Assembly (NCBI RefSeq): GCF_900086595.1
Contig: NZ_LT575472.1
Location: forward strand, 1,218,275 to 1,282,274
DNA length: 64,000 bases
Reading direction: 5' to 3'
Origin: Clostridium nigeriense
Lineage (GTDB): Bacteria > Bacillota > Clostridia > Clostridiales > Clostridiaceae
In this document: piece by piece, positions 16,351-25,816 of the stretch
How the letters are laid out: every line of letters begins with the position of its first letter
Numbering within the stretch: position 1 is the stretch's first letter
Notes under the pieces: generated by a model
Databases searched by the model: none
The model's input: only the letters and a program-made list of their open reading frames with translations
Told to the model about the DNA's origin: nothing
Made by a program: the position numbers and the translations under genes

Positions 16351-17064
16351 ATGAATAAATGTACAGAACGTATTTATAATGGAGTAATTAAAGAAAATCC
16401 TACTTTTGTAATGATGCTTGGTATGTGTCCTACTATGGCGGTAACTACAGCAGCTATTAATGGAATTGGAATGGGTCTTGCAACAACAGCAGTTCTTGTA
16501 ATGTCTAATATGCTTATATCAATGCTTAGAAAGGTAATCCCTGATAAGGTTAGAATGCCTGCTTATATAGTTATAGTTGCTTCCTTTGTTACAGTAGTAG
16601 AAATGTTACTTGAAGCATATTTTTATGAAAGTTTATATAAATCACTTGGTATTTATATTCCACTTATAGTTGTTAACTGTATAATTCTTGGAAGAGCAGA
16701 AGCTTATGCTGCTAAAAATGATGTTGTATCATCTGTTTTCGATGGGATTGGAATGGGACTTGGTTTTACAGTTGGACTTTTAGTTATTGGTGCAGCAAGG
16801 GAATTAATAGGAAGTGGACAACTATTTGGATTTACAGTGCTTCCAAGCTCTTATGAACCAATATCAATATTTGTACTTGCTCCTGGAGCCTTCTTTGTAA
16901 TAGCAATTTTAACAGCATTGCAAAATAAGTTTAATGCACCTAGTGCTAGTAATAAAAAAGATACATCATTAGATCATTGTAGCACAGGTTGCAGTGGATG
17001 TACTGTTCAAGGCTGTAGTCCAAAGATAGAAATAGTTAAAGGAATTGATGAAGGAGGAAGATAA
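16351..17064 (+). CDS. rnfE: Rnf electron transport complex subunit E with Cys-rich tail
   Basis: This 237-residue protein has six hydrophobic helices and the NPTFV-MLGMCPTMAV start typical of RnfE. The conserved Cys near residue 26 and another in the IPLIVVNC helix are the ligands used for the shared membrane cluster with RnfA. Unlike enterobacterial RsxE it ends in a hydrophilic tail containing four Cys (HCSTGCSGCTVQGC, about 209-222); similar Cys-rich tails occur in other clostridial RnfE proteins, but their role is not known to me. The start follows rnfG by 3 bases. Confidence 0.94.
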   Translation: MNKCTERIYNGVIKENPTFVMMLGMCPTMAVTTAAINGIGMGLATTAVLVMSNMLISMLRKVIPDKVRMPAYIVIVASFVTVVEMLLEAYFYESLYKSLGIYIPLIVVNCIILGRAEAYAAKNDVVSSVFDGIGMGLGFTVGLLVIGAARELIGSGQLFGFTVLPSSYEPISIFVLAPGAFFVIAILTALQNKFNAPSASNKKDTSLDHCSTGCSGCTVQGCSPKIEIVKGIDEGGR

Positions 17065-17066
17065 TT

Positions 17067-17657
17067 ATGATACAAAATTTAATTTTAGTTTTAATAACTA
17101 CAATATTTATAAACAACGTGTTACTTAGTCAATTCTTAGGTCTTTGTTCCTTCTTAGGAGTTTCCAAAAAGACAGAAACAGCAGTTGGAATGGGAGGCGC
17201 AGTTATCTTTGTTATAACTATTTCTTCAGCAGTAACAAATCTTATATATAATTTTATACTTGTAAAATTTAATCTTGAATATATGAAGACTATAGTATTT
17301 ATAGTAGTAATTGCAGCCTTAGTTCAGTTAGTTGAAATGGTTCTAAAAAAATACATTCCAAGTCTTTATAAAGCTCTTGGAGTATACCTACCTTTAATAA
17401 CTACAAATTGTGCTGTACTTGGAGTTGCTCTTACAAATGTTCAAGTTCAATATACTAGTAACCTACAAAGTTTTATTTTTAGCATAATATCAGGCTTTGG
17501 TACTTCTGTAGGATACTTAGTTGCAATTTTAATCCTTGCTGGAATAAGAGAAAGAATAGAACATAATGATATACCAGAATCCTTTAAAGGAATGCCAATA
17601 GTATTAATTTCAGCAGGTCTTATGGCAATTGCTTTTATGGGCTTTGCTGGATTATAA
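17067..17657 (+). CDS. rnfA: Rnf electron transport complex subunit A
   Basis: This 196-residue six-helix membrane protein has the NNVLLSQFLGLCSFLG start and the IPLITTNC-type motif (here LPLITTNCAVLG near 111-122) of RnfA, with Cys residues that pair with RnfE to hold the intramembrane iron-sulfur cluster. It starts 2 bases after the rnfE stop with GGAGGAAG as ribosome site. Size and sequence are typical. Confidence 0.96.
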   Translation: MIQNLILVLITTIFINNVLLSQFLGLCSFLGVSKKTETAVGMGGAVIFVITISSAVTNLIYNFILVKFNLEYMKTIVFIVVIAALVQLVEMVLKKYIPSLYKALGVYLPLITTNCAVLGVALTNVQVQYTSNLQSFIFSIISGFGTSVGYLVAILILAGIRERIEHNDIPESFKGMPIVLISAGLMAIAFMGFAGL

Positions 17658-17669
17658 GGAGGACTTAAT

Positions 17670-18500
17670 ATGGGAGAGATTATTATAGCAACATCAGTCT
17701 TAGGTGGAACTGCACTTATTATAGGGATTCTTCTTGGAATTGCAGGAGAAAAGTTACAAGTAGAAGTAAATGAAAAAGAATTACAGGTTAGAGAACTACT
17801 TCCTGGTAACAACTGTGGAGGATGTGGATATCCAGGCTGTGATGGATTAGCTAGTGCTATAGCAGCGGGAAAAGCTGAGATTAATAGCTGTCCAGTTGGT
17901 GGTCTTAATGTGGCAAATAAAATAAGTGAAGTTATGGGAGTTACTTTAGAAGAAAAGGAAAAACAAGTAGCCTTTGTAAGATGTGGTGGAACTTGTGATA
18001 AAACTAAGAAAAAATATAACTATTATGGAATAGAAGATTGTCGTAAGGCTGTAATTGCTCCTGGGGGAGGAGATAAGGCATGCTCTTATGGTTGTTTGGG
18101 TTATGGTTCTTGTGTAAAAGAATGTTTATTTGATGCTATTCATATAGTTGATGGAATAGCGGTAGTAGATAAAGAAAAATGCGTTGCTTGTGGAAAGTGT
18201 GTAAGTACATGTCCGAATAGTCTTATAGAGTTAATTCCATATAGTGCAGATTATAGAGTACAATGTATGTCTAATGATAGGGGCAAGGATGTTAAGACTG
18301 TATGTGATGCAGGGTGCATAGGATGTACATTATGTACAAGAGTATGTGAAAGTAAGGCTATAACTGTTGAAAACAATCTTGCTAAAATAGATTATAGTAA
18401 ATGTACAAACTGTGGAAAGTGTGCTGAAAAATGCCCAGTTAAGATAATTAGGCAAACTGATATAATTACAATTAATGAAGATTTGAAAATATGTGTTTAA
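17670..18500 (+). CDS. rnfB: Rnf electron transport complex subunit B (ferredoxin-type)
   Basis: The 276-residue protein has an N-terminal membrane anchor (about 5-27), a 4Fe-4S domain with NCGGCGYPGCDG (about 48-59) and a following Cys, and then three further ferredoxin-type cluster motifs: CVACGKCVSTCP (about 171-182), CIGCTLCTRVCE (about 213-224) and CTNCGKCAEKCP (about 246-257). It is the likely entry point for electrons from reduced ferredoxin. AGGAGG precedes the ATG. It is the last gene of the operon, followed by a strong bidirectional terminator. Confidence 0.95.
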   Translation: MGEIIIATSVLGGTALIIGILLGIAGEKLQVEVNEKELQVRELLPGNNCGGCGYPGCDGLASAIAAGKAEINSCPVGGLNVANKISEVMGVTLEEKEKQVAFVRCGGTCDKTKKKYNYYGIEDCRKAVIAPGGGDKACSYGCLGYGSCVKECLFDAIHIVDGIAVVDKEKCVACGKCVSTCPNSLIELIPYSADYRVQCMSNDRGKDVKTVCDAGCIGCTLCTRVCESKAITVENNLAKIDYSKCTNCGKCAEKCPVKIIRQTDIITINEDLKICV

Positions 18501-18516
18501 TAAAATAATTAAGTTT

Positions 18517-18552
18517 AATAAGCTAGAAACTATTTTCATATAAGTTACTAGC

Positions 18553-18563
<11 letters not shown>
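18517..18563. terminator. Bidirectional terminator between rnfB and the convergent Asn-rich gene
   Basis: AATAAGCTAG (18517-18526) pairs with CTAGCTTATT (18548-18557), followed on the plus strand by a run of T to about 18563. The right arm overlaps the stop codon of the minus-strand gene ending at 18553. Confidence 0.8.
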
Positions 18564-19089
<526 letters not shown>

Positions 19090-19204
19090 TTTTAACCTCA
19101 TATAAATTTATTATATTCATTATATTAAACTTATACTTAAAAAGTACTAGCTTAGAAATGTAACAGAAGATATAGTAATTAAATTAAAGAAACTTATACA
19201 TAAT

Positions 19205-19247
19205 AAAAAAGCCATCTAATGGCATTAAAGCAAATTAGATGACTTTT
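19205..19247. terminator. Terminator of the CofE-like gene (minus strand)
   Basis: The stretch AAAAAAGCCATCTAAT (19205-19220) is nearly the inverted complement of ATTAGATGACTTTT (19234-19247). Read on the minus strand it lies 9 bases after the stop codon of the gene ending at 19256 and finishes in a T run. Confidence 0.8.
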
Positions 19248-19255
19248 AAATACTT

Positions 19256-20464
19256 CTACTTTGTATAGTTATCGAAATAACCTTGGATGAATATAATTGG
19301 AGTTCCCTTATCTCCACTTCCTGATGTTAAGTCAGATAATGAACCTATAAGGTCAGTAAGTCTTCTTGGAGTAGTACCTTGAGATTCCATAGCTCCAACT
19401 AAATCTGATTCCTTATTCTTTATATATTCTGATATTGCATTTTTAAGTTCTTCACCCTTTAAGTCAGCGAAGTTATTATCAGCAAGATATTTTAATTTTA
19501 TTTCGTTTGGAGTACCATTTAAGCCTGATGTATATGCTGGTGAAACAACTGGATCAGCAAGTTCCCAAATCTTACCTACTGGATCTTTGAAAGCTCCATC
19601 TCCATAAATCATAACTTCAACATTTTTTCCAGTCTTTTCTTTAAGAATAGCTTGTATATTATCAACTACTGGTTGACAGTTACGAGGGAAAAGCTTAATA
19701 GTTTCTTCTGTTGATTTATTTGAACCTAATAATCCATAAGCTTCATTACATCCACTTCCATCAATAGATTCACATAAGATATTATCAAGGCTATAAATTT
19801 TTTCTCCGCCATTTGCTTTTAGGATTTTCTTAGTTCTGAATCTTGTATGTATATCACAAGTAAGAACACTCTTTGTATAATTTAAGATAGTTTTAGGATT
19901 GTTTGAGAATATTACTTCACACTCAACACCATATTCTTCTACTAAAGATTTATAATAATCAATATAATCAACACCTGTGAAAGGATGTTTGTTATATCCA
20001 AATAAATTACGGAATTCTTGTTCTGTTAAAACATCTGTCCAAGGATTAACTCCCTTATCATCTAACATATCTAAATCAACTAAGTGGTTTCCAACTTCAT
20101 CAGATGGGTAACTTAACATTAATACTATTTTTTTAGCTCCTTTTGCTATTCCACGAAGGCAGATTGCAAAACGGTTACGGCTTAATATTGGGAATATTAC
20201 ACCAATAGTATCGTCACCAAATTTAGCTTTAATATCTGTAGCAATATTATCTATGGAAGCATAATTACCTTGAGCACGTGCAACTATTGATTCAGTTACA
20301 GTAACTATATCCTTATCATTTATAGTAAAACCTTCAGTTTCTGAAGCTTTAAGTACGCTTTCTACAACTATATCTTCAATGCTATCCCCTTCTTTAATGA
20401 TTGGGCAACGAAGACCTCTAACAACTGTACCAACAACTCTTTCCAAAACAATCTCTCCTATCAA
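19256..20464 (-). CDS. Coenzyme F420-0:L-glutamate ligase-like (CofE-family) protein
   Basis: The 402-residue cytoplasmic protein matches the F420_ligase family: an N-terminal GLRCPIIKEGDSIEDIV segment (about 17-33), the DKDIVTVTESIVARAQG motif near 49-65 and later GDGAFKDPVGKIWELADP near 283-300. CofE adds glutamate to coenzyme F420, but clostridia are not known to make F420, so it probably acts on a different substrate as an ATP/GTP-dependent amide ligase. It is single and divergent from a LysR regulator at 20566, which probably controls it. Its promoter is at 20500-20528. Family likely; reaction unknown. Confidence 0.7.
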   Translation of the reverse strand: MIGEIVLERVVGTVVRGLRCPIIKEGDSIEDIVVESVLKASETEGFTINDKDIVTVTESIVARAQGNYASIDNIATDIKAKFGDDTIGVIFPILSRNRFAICLRGIAKGAKKIVLMLSYPSDEVGNHLVDLDMLDDKGVNPWTDVLTEQEFRNLFGYNKHPFTGVDYIDYYKSLVEEYGVECEVIFSNNPKTILNYTKSVLTCDIHTRFRTKKILKANGGEKIYSLDNILCESIDGSGCNEAYGLLGSNKSTEETIKLFPRNCQPVVDNIQAILKEKTGKNVEVMIYGDGAFKDPVGKIWELADPVVSPAYTSGLNGTPNEIKLKYLADNNFADLKGEELKNAISEYIKNKESDLVGAMESQGTTPRRLTDLIGSLSDLTSGSGDKGTPIIFIQGYFDNYTK

Positions 20465-20499
20465 TTAAAAAATTCGTTTCAAATATTTCATACTCTTGT

Positions 20500-20528
20500 A
20501 ATATACACCAATAAATGATATAAGTAAA
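20500..20528 (-). promoter_or_regulatory. Promoter of the CofE-like gene
   Basis: On the minus strand TTTACT (20528-20523), a 17-base spacer and TATATT (20505-20500) lie about 36 bases upstream of the start. The intergenic region also carries the 10-bp direct repeat ATGATATAAG at about 20515 and 20546, a possible part of the LysR binding region. Confidence 0.5.
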
Positions 20529-20565
20529 ATAAATAGATTGAATATATGATATAAGGAGCACTTAT

Positions 20566-21447
20566 ATGGTTACTAAATTAGATTTATATAGAGTATTTTG
20601 CCAAGTAGCAAAAAGTAGAAGTTTTTCAAAAGCATCAAAGGAACTTTATATGACACAACCAGCGGTAAGTCAGGCTGTAATGCAATTAGAAAGGGAATTA
20701 GATATTAGGCTTTTTAATAGAACAACAAAAGGGGTGTCCTTAACTAATGAAGGAAGTCTTTTATTTGAATATATAAATTCTGCAATTAATTTAATAAATG
20801 CAGGAGAAGAAAAAATATTAGAATTTAAAGATTTAACTGTAGGAGAGTTGAAAATTGGAGTAGGAGATACTATATCCAAGTATTTTTTACTTCCATATTT
20901 AGAAATATTCCACAATAAATATCCTAATCTAAAGTTTAAAATTATAAATGGAACCACACTAGAACTTTGTGCATTAATTAAATCAGGAGAGATTGATATT
21001 TCAATTTGTAACCTTCCAATTACTGATCCATCTTTAGAAGTAATACCATGTGGAGAAGTTAGAGACATTTTTGTTTGTGGTGAAAAATATAAGGATTTAT
21101 CAGAGAAAAAAATTTCTCTAGAGGAATTAGTTAAGTATCCTTTAATATTTCTAGAACCTAGTTCAAATTCAAGAAAGTATGTAGAAAAGTTCATGTTATC
21201 AAATGGGATTAAAATTTCACCTGAATTTGAGCTTGGATCCTTTGATTTATTGCTAGAGTTTGCGAAAATAAATTTAGGGATAGCTTGTGTAGTAAAGGAG
21301 TTCTCAAAGGATTATTTAGAAAAAGGTTTGTTATATGAAGTTAATACTTTAGAAGAAATTCCAAGTAGAAGTATTGGTGTTTGTCATTTGAAGAGCGTTC
21401 CACTTTCACTAGCATCTACGAAGTTTGTTGAGATATTAGAAAGTTAA
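20566..21447 (+). CDS. LysR-family transcriptional regulator
   Basis: The 293-residue protein starts with the typical LysR winged HTH (FCQVAKSRSFSKASKELYMT, then QPAVSQAVMQLERELDIRLF, about 9-51) and continues with a type 2 periplasmic-binding-like effector domain (about 90-290). AAGGAGC precedes the ATG. It is transcribed away from the CofE-like gene with 101 bases between start codons, the usual layout for a LysR regulator and its target. The effector is unknown. Confidence 0.9.
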   Translation: MVTKLDLYRVFCQVAKSRSFSKASKELYMTQPAVSQAVMQLERELDIRLFNRTTKGVSLTNEGSLLFEYINSAINLINAGEEKILEFKDLTVGELKIGVGDTISKYFLLPYLEIFHNKYPNLKFKIINGTTLELCALIKSGEIDISICNLPITDPSLEVIPCGEVRDIFVCGEKYKDLSEKKISLEELVKYPLIFLEPSSNSRKYVEKFMLSNGIKISPEFELGSFDLLLEFAKINLGIACVVKEFSKDYLEKGLLYEVNTLEEIPSRSIGVCHLKSVPLSLASTKFVEILES

Positions 21448-21529
21448 TTTGAGTTTCTGTAAATATAGAAACCTTTAAAATTATTGCTTTAGAACTAAAT
21501 TATAAATTTAATAAAGGGTGAGTGAGAAA

Positions 21530-23203
21530 ATGATGAAAAAAGTATTAATAATTTTTTCGGTAATATTTATTTTAATAGCACCTAAAAGTGTATACGCAAA
21601 TACTAAAGAATATTTTGTTGATAAATTAAATATTGAAGCACAGATTCTTGATAATGGTGATGTAGTTATAAATGAAATAATTGAATATAGGTTTAATGGT
21701 GATTTTAATGGGATTTATAGAAATTTAAATTTAGATGGGGCAAATGACTATTTAGTAAATGGAATTTCAATTATTGATAATTCAGGTAATATTATAAATA
21801 TTACAGAAGATTATAATGATGAAAATAATACTTATCAGATAAATAGAGATTATAATTCTGCTCAGATTAAAATTTTTAGTAAAAGTAATAATGAAAGTAA
21901 AAAGTTTAATTTAAATTATACTATAAAGGGCGCAGCTAAAAAGTACACTGATTATTCTCAATTATATTGGAATTTTTATGATGTAGAAAATATAGAGTCT
22001 GTTAAAGAGGGAACAGTTAAAATTTCATTAAAAGATGAAAATTTTGATATTAATAATTTAACTTATGATATTTATGGTGACGGTGAAATTATAACAAATA
22101 ATACAGAACAATCTATTGTTATTAACTTTAAAGACTTAACAACCTTAATAGGCATAAATATGAAGTTTCAAAAAGATTACTTATCAATGGCAGAAGAATT
22201 AGCAATTGATGATAATAGTGAAGATTATAATTTTGGGTATACAGATTATTATAAAGAGCAAGGAAATGATGAAGGATTTGGAATTTTAGCAGTATTTATT
22301 TTTATAGGAGCAGGTGTAGGTGTTTTGATTTTTGCTTTAAATAAAAGTAAATTTAATAAGGAAGTTAATGAGTATAGATCAAAATATATATTTACTAATG
22401 AAGAGTTTATTATGGAGCCACCATCAGATATGCCACCTGGATTAGTGAATTTATTAATAGATGAAAAAAATGTATCTAATAATATGCTAATTGCAACATT
22501 ATTCTATTTAGCGAATAAAGGCTATTATACAATTGAAGAGATAAATAATAAGTCTAGTAAAAAAAAGAATGATTTAGTATTTACTAGAACAGATTATAAC
22601 AAAAATCAAGAATATAGTCATTTACAATATATAATAGATTGGTTTGAAGAATATGAAACTAATGGAAAATTCTCTATGAAAGAAATAAAAAATATAGTTT
22701 CTTCAAAAAGAAATGCAAATAAATTTATAAAAAATCTAGAGAAATGGATTTCTAAGGTAAAAGAAGATGGAGAAAAAATAGGTTTTTATATTAAAATTAA
22801 AGACAAAAATGTACTTGAAAATAGTTGGTATAATGAAAAGAAAAGGTGGATTTCCTATAAGAATTACTTAAAAAATATATACAAAATTGATAATATAGAT
22901 GGTGATTCGTTAAGTGATTTAACAATAATTTATGCATTAGCTTTGGAAATTAGTGAGAATGATTTAAATGAGATTGTTAATTTAATAATAGATAAAGCAA
23001 GCTTTAATATTGATTCATTTAATAATTTCAATTATATGTATATGAATAATTATTTTTTCTATATAGCAATGTTTAATAGCATTACTGATGAAGCCTATAA
23101 TACAGTAAATCCACCTAGCTCAACAATAGACAATAATAGTACTACTTTCTTTAGTGGTAGTGATTTTTCAGGCGGTGGCGGTGGAGGATCAGGAGCTTTT
23201 TAA
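21530..23203 (+). CDS. DUF2207-family membrane protein
   Basis: I start at the ATG at 21530, which has AGGGTGAG at a good distance; a GTG at 21518 is part of that ribosome site. The 557-residue product has a signal peptide (cleavage after about VYA), a beta-rich DUF2207 extracellular domain of about 200 residues with DNGDVVINEIIEYRF, a membrane segment near 243-267, a cytoplasmic alpha-rich domain and the typical Ser/Gly-rich tail SGGGGGGSGAF. DUF2207 proteins are widespread in Firmicutes and have no established function. It seems monocistronic. Confidence 0.88.
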   Translation: MMKKVLIIFSVIFILIAPKSVYANTKEYFVDKLNIEAQILDNGDVVINEIIEYRFNGDFNGIYRNLNLDGANDYLVNGISIIDNSGNIINITEDYNDENNTYQINRDYNSAQIKIFSKSNNESKKFNLNYTIKGAAKKYTDYSQLYWNFYDVENIESVKEGTVKISLKDENFDINNLTYDIYGDGEIITNNTEQSIVINFKDLTTLIGINMKFQKDYLSMAEELAIDDNSEDYNFGYTDYYKEQGNDEGFGILAVFIFIGAGVGVLIFALNKSKFNKEVNEYRSKYIFTNEEFIMEPPSDMPPGLVNLLIDEKNVSNNMLIATLFYLANKGYYTIEEINNKSSKKKNDLVFTRTDYNKNQEYSHLQYIIDWFEEYETNGKFSMKEIKNIVSSKRNANKFIKNLEKWISKVKEDGEKIGFYIKIKDKNVLENSWYNEKKRWISYKNYLKNIYKIDNIDGDSLSDLTIIYALALEISENDLNEIVNLIIDKASFNIDSFNNFNYMYMNNYFFYIAMFNSITDEAYNTVNPPSSTIDNNSTTFFSGSDFSGGGGGGSGAF

Positions 23204-23208
23204 TATTG

Positions 23209-23243
23209 AGCAATTATTGATATTGCTGAAGAATGAAGTAAGG
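23209..23243 (+). pseudogene. Short relic resembling the start of the pseudouridine synthase gene
   Basis: About 35 bases just after the DUF2207 stop closely match 23490-23525, the codons for the NYGYCSRKEV segment of the synthase gene, with about four differences including one indel. The region also contains a small inverted repeat (AGCAAT/ATTGCT), which is shared by both copies. It may be a micro-duplication rather than an independent signal. Confidence 0.4.
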
Positions 23244-23260
23244 ATATAAAAACTAATAGG

Positions 23261-23298
23261 ATAAGCTAGTATTTACTTAAAAAGTTATACTAGCTTAT
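23261..23298 (+). terminator. 12-bp hairpin with AGCTAGTAT stem
   Basis: ATAAGCTAGTAT (23261-23272) pairs perfectly with ATACTAGCTTAT (23287-23298). The tail is AT-rich but has no long T run. It lies between the DUF2207 and pseudouridine synthase genes and shares its stem core with other terminators in this window. Confidence 0.6.
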
Positions 23299-23462
23299 TA
23301 CATTTATAAATTTCTACTGAAAAGTCTTATATATATACATAAGTAAAATATGTTATTATGATTAGGTAATTTCATTAATTTATATTATACTAAATATTTT
23401 ATAGTTAAAATTGAAATAAGATATTGTGGTATAAGAATAATTTTCTAAAATAGAGAGGATAT

Positions 23463-24164
23463 TTGACTTTGAGGATAAATAAACTATTAAGCAATTATGG
23501 ATATTGCTCAAGAAAAGAAGTAAGTAGATTAATTGAAGATAAAAGAATAATAGTTAATGGAAAGCTATGTGAGCAAGGACAGTGGGTTGAAGAAAGTGAT
23601 GATATATTTTTAGATGGAGAGAAAGTTAAAGAAAAAGAAAAGATATATTTAGTTTTAAATAAGCCAAAAGGAATAATTTGTACTTTATCAAGAGAGATAA
23701 AAGACAATATAATTGATTTTTTAAATTATAAAGATTATGTATTTCCCGTTGGACGTTTAGATAAAGATTCAGAAGGAATTATACTTATGACTAATGATGG
23801 AGACCTTGCAAATATGATATTATCTTCGGAGAGTTATCATGAAAAGGAGTATATTGTAACATTAGATAAAGATTTTGATGATGAGTTTATTTTTAAAATG
23901 TCAAATGGTGTTAATATACTAGGTACAGTTACAAGACCATGTAAATTAAAAAGAATAAATAACAATACATTTAGTATAATTTTAACCCAAGGGCTAAATA
24001 GGCAAATAAGAAGAATGTGCAAAACCTTTGGCTATAATGTTATAAAACTAGAACGAATAAGGATAGTAAGTATAATTTCAAAGGGGTTAGAAGTTGGGAC
24101 TTGGAGATTTTTAAATAAAGAAGAGATAGACACTTTAAAGTTGGAAGTACAAAAGAAATTTTAA
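23463..24164 (+). CDS. rluF: rRNA pseudouridine synthase (RsuA/RluB/RluF family)
   Basis: The enzyme converts a uridine in ribosomal RNA to pseudouridine. The 233-residue protein has an N-terminal S4 RNA-binding domain (INKLLSNYGYCSRKEVSRLI, about 5-24) and the catalytic domain with VGRLDKDSEG, where Asp100 is the catalytic residue, and LNRQIRRMCKTFGY near 179-192. No ATG is available; starts are TTG at 23463 or TTG at 23469, both behind GAGAGGA. The sequence is closest in style to RluF (23S U2604), though RluB/RsuA-type specificity cannot be excluded. Confidence 0.85.
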   Translation: MTLRINKLLSNYGYCSRKEVSRLIEDKRIIVNGKLCEQGQWVEESDDIFLDGEKVKEKEKIYLVLNKPKGIICTLSREIKDNIIDFLNYKDYVFPVGRLDKDSEGIILMTNDGDLANMILSSESYHEKEYIVTLDKDFDDEFIFKMSNGVNILGTVTRPCKLKRINNNTFSIILTQGLNRQIRRMCKTFGYNVIKLERIRIVSIISKGLEVGTWRFLNKEEIDTLKLEVQKKF

Positions 24165-24283
24165 CATTTTTCATAAAAGGTATTGACATAATACAAATTT
24201 TGTAATAGAAAAATTTTGAAAGTTATTTATTAATATGATAATATATGCTTATATATGAGTATAAGCTTGAGGGAAGTGAGACA

Positions 24284-25816
24284 ATGTACAAAATTTTAAT
24301 TGTTGATGATGAGAATAATGAGAGAATGGGCTTACAGAGACTAATTAGCAAGTATCAATATCCATTAGAAGTGAGACAAGCTCCAAATGGGAAGATTGCT
24401 TTAGAGATAATGGAAAAAGAGGATATTGATATTTTGCTTACAGATATTAAGATGCCTTTTATGACAGGAATTGAACTTATTGAGCAGGTAAATAAAAGAG
24501 GATTAAATCCAATTTGTATTATATATAGTGCTTATGGAGAATTTGAATATGCGCAAAATGCCATTCAATTAGGTGTTCTTCAGTACCTTTTAAAGCCAAT
24601 TAAATTAGAGAAGTTTGAAAAGCTTTTTAATAAGGTTATGGAAATATGTAAGGAAAAAAGCACGCAAAAAGTTAGAAATGAACAGTTAAAGAAAACTTTA
24701 AAATCTATTGAAGATGAAAAGTATGCACAAAAAATTTTAAGATACTTAGAGCTGGAATATGGAGAAGAAAAGTTTAACGAACTTGAAGAAAGAACACAAG
24801 AAGAAACTTTTTGTCCAATTATAATATCTTTATATTCATCTTTAATATTTAATTACTGGGAAAATTATGAACAAGATATATTAAATTTAGTTGGACAAGA
24901 TACTTTATTTATTAATAAAAGTGATACTCAGTTTTTAATTTTAATAAGAAATAAAGATTTAACTTCCAAGCAGATTTCAGAAATCTGCAAAACTTTTATT
25001 AAAATATCGAAAAATAAGTATCAATCAGAGGTGTATATTGTAGCAGGTAATTCTTGTAAAGGTATTAAAAAATTAAAAGAAGAGTATATAAAAATGTCCA
25101 ATCATTTAGACTACCAATTTTTTGTGTCTAAAAGTATGTTTTTTATCCACAATGAAAACGGTGTAATTAGGAAAACAAGCGAAATGCTTTCTTTGTATTT
25201 TGAAAGAATACTAACATTTGCTAAGTTGAAAGATTATCAGGGGATGAGTGATGAGTTTAAAAAAGCTTTTGAGTATGTAGAAGAATCAGAAGGCTTTACT
25301 TCTCTTTATATAAAATATAATTTTTCGGAAGCTATAAAAAAATGCTGTGAAATTCTTCATAGTGAAGAACGAATGATGGAGATAGTTGAGGAGATATATG
25401 GAGCTAGTTCTATTATGCAATTAAAAGAATCTATTTTTAGTTTAATAGATACTTTATCTAAATATGGAAATAAGCAAGGTGATGAAAATAGACTTATTGT
25501 TCTAGCAAAAAGCATTGTTCATGAAAGATTTAGCGATTACAATTTAAATGTTTCACAAATTGCAGAAGATATGGAGATGTCAGCGGCATATTTAAGTACT
25601 CTTTTTAAAACGGAGACAAACCAAAATCTTGCAAAGTATATTTCTCAATATAGAATGGAAAAGGCAAAAGACTTACTTAAAACTACAAATATGAAGATTG
25701 CTGATGTTTCAAAAAAGGTAGGATATATGAATCCATCATACTTTATATCATTATTTAAAAATAATGTAGGGTGTAGTCCTGCTAAGTACAGGGAGAAGTA
25801 TTTTGATAATGAATAA
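24284..25816 (+). CDS. YesN-type response regulator with AraC HTH
   Basis: The start is set at the ATG at 24284, behind GGGAAGTGAG, so the protein has 510 residues. It has an N-terminal receiver domain (VDDEN at 8-12, phospho-acceptor Asp54 in LLTDIKMP, Lys near 105), a long middle domain of unknown ligand and a C-terminal AraC-type double HTH (about 405-505, with SQYRMEKAKDLL). Its end overlaps the sensor kinase gene by 14 bases. The pair is next to an ABC sugar importer whose promoter carries two direct repeats (27658-27690), the expected binding pattern for this type of regulator. Confidence 0.9.
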   Translation: MYKILIVDDENNERMGLQRLISKYQYPLEVRQAPNGKIALEIMEKEDIDILLTDIKMPFMTGIELIEQVNKRGLNPICIIYSAYGEFEYAQNAIQLGVLQYLLKPIKLEKFEKLFNKVMEICKEKSTQKVRNEQLKKTLKSIEDEKYAQKILRYLELEYGEEKFNELEERTQEETFCPIIISLYSSLIFNYWENYEQDILNLVGQDTLFINKSDTQFLILIRNKDLTSKQISEICKTFIKISKNKYQSEVYIVAGNSCKGIKKLKEEYIKMSNHLDYQFFVSKSMFFIHNENGVIRKTSEMLSLYFERILTFAKLKDYQGMSDEFKKAFEYVEESEGFTSLYIKYNFSEAIKKCCEILHSEERMMEIVEEIYGASSIMQLKESIFSLIDTLSKYGNKQGDENRLIVLAKSIVHERFSDYNLNVSQIAEDMEMSAAYLSTLFKTETNQNLAKYISQYRMEKAKDLLKTTNMKIADVSKKVGYMNPSYFISLFKNNVGCSPAKYREKYFDNE

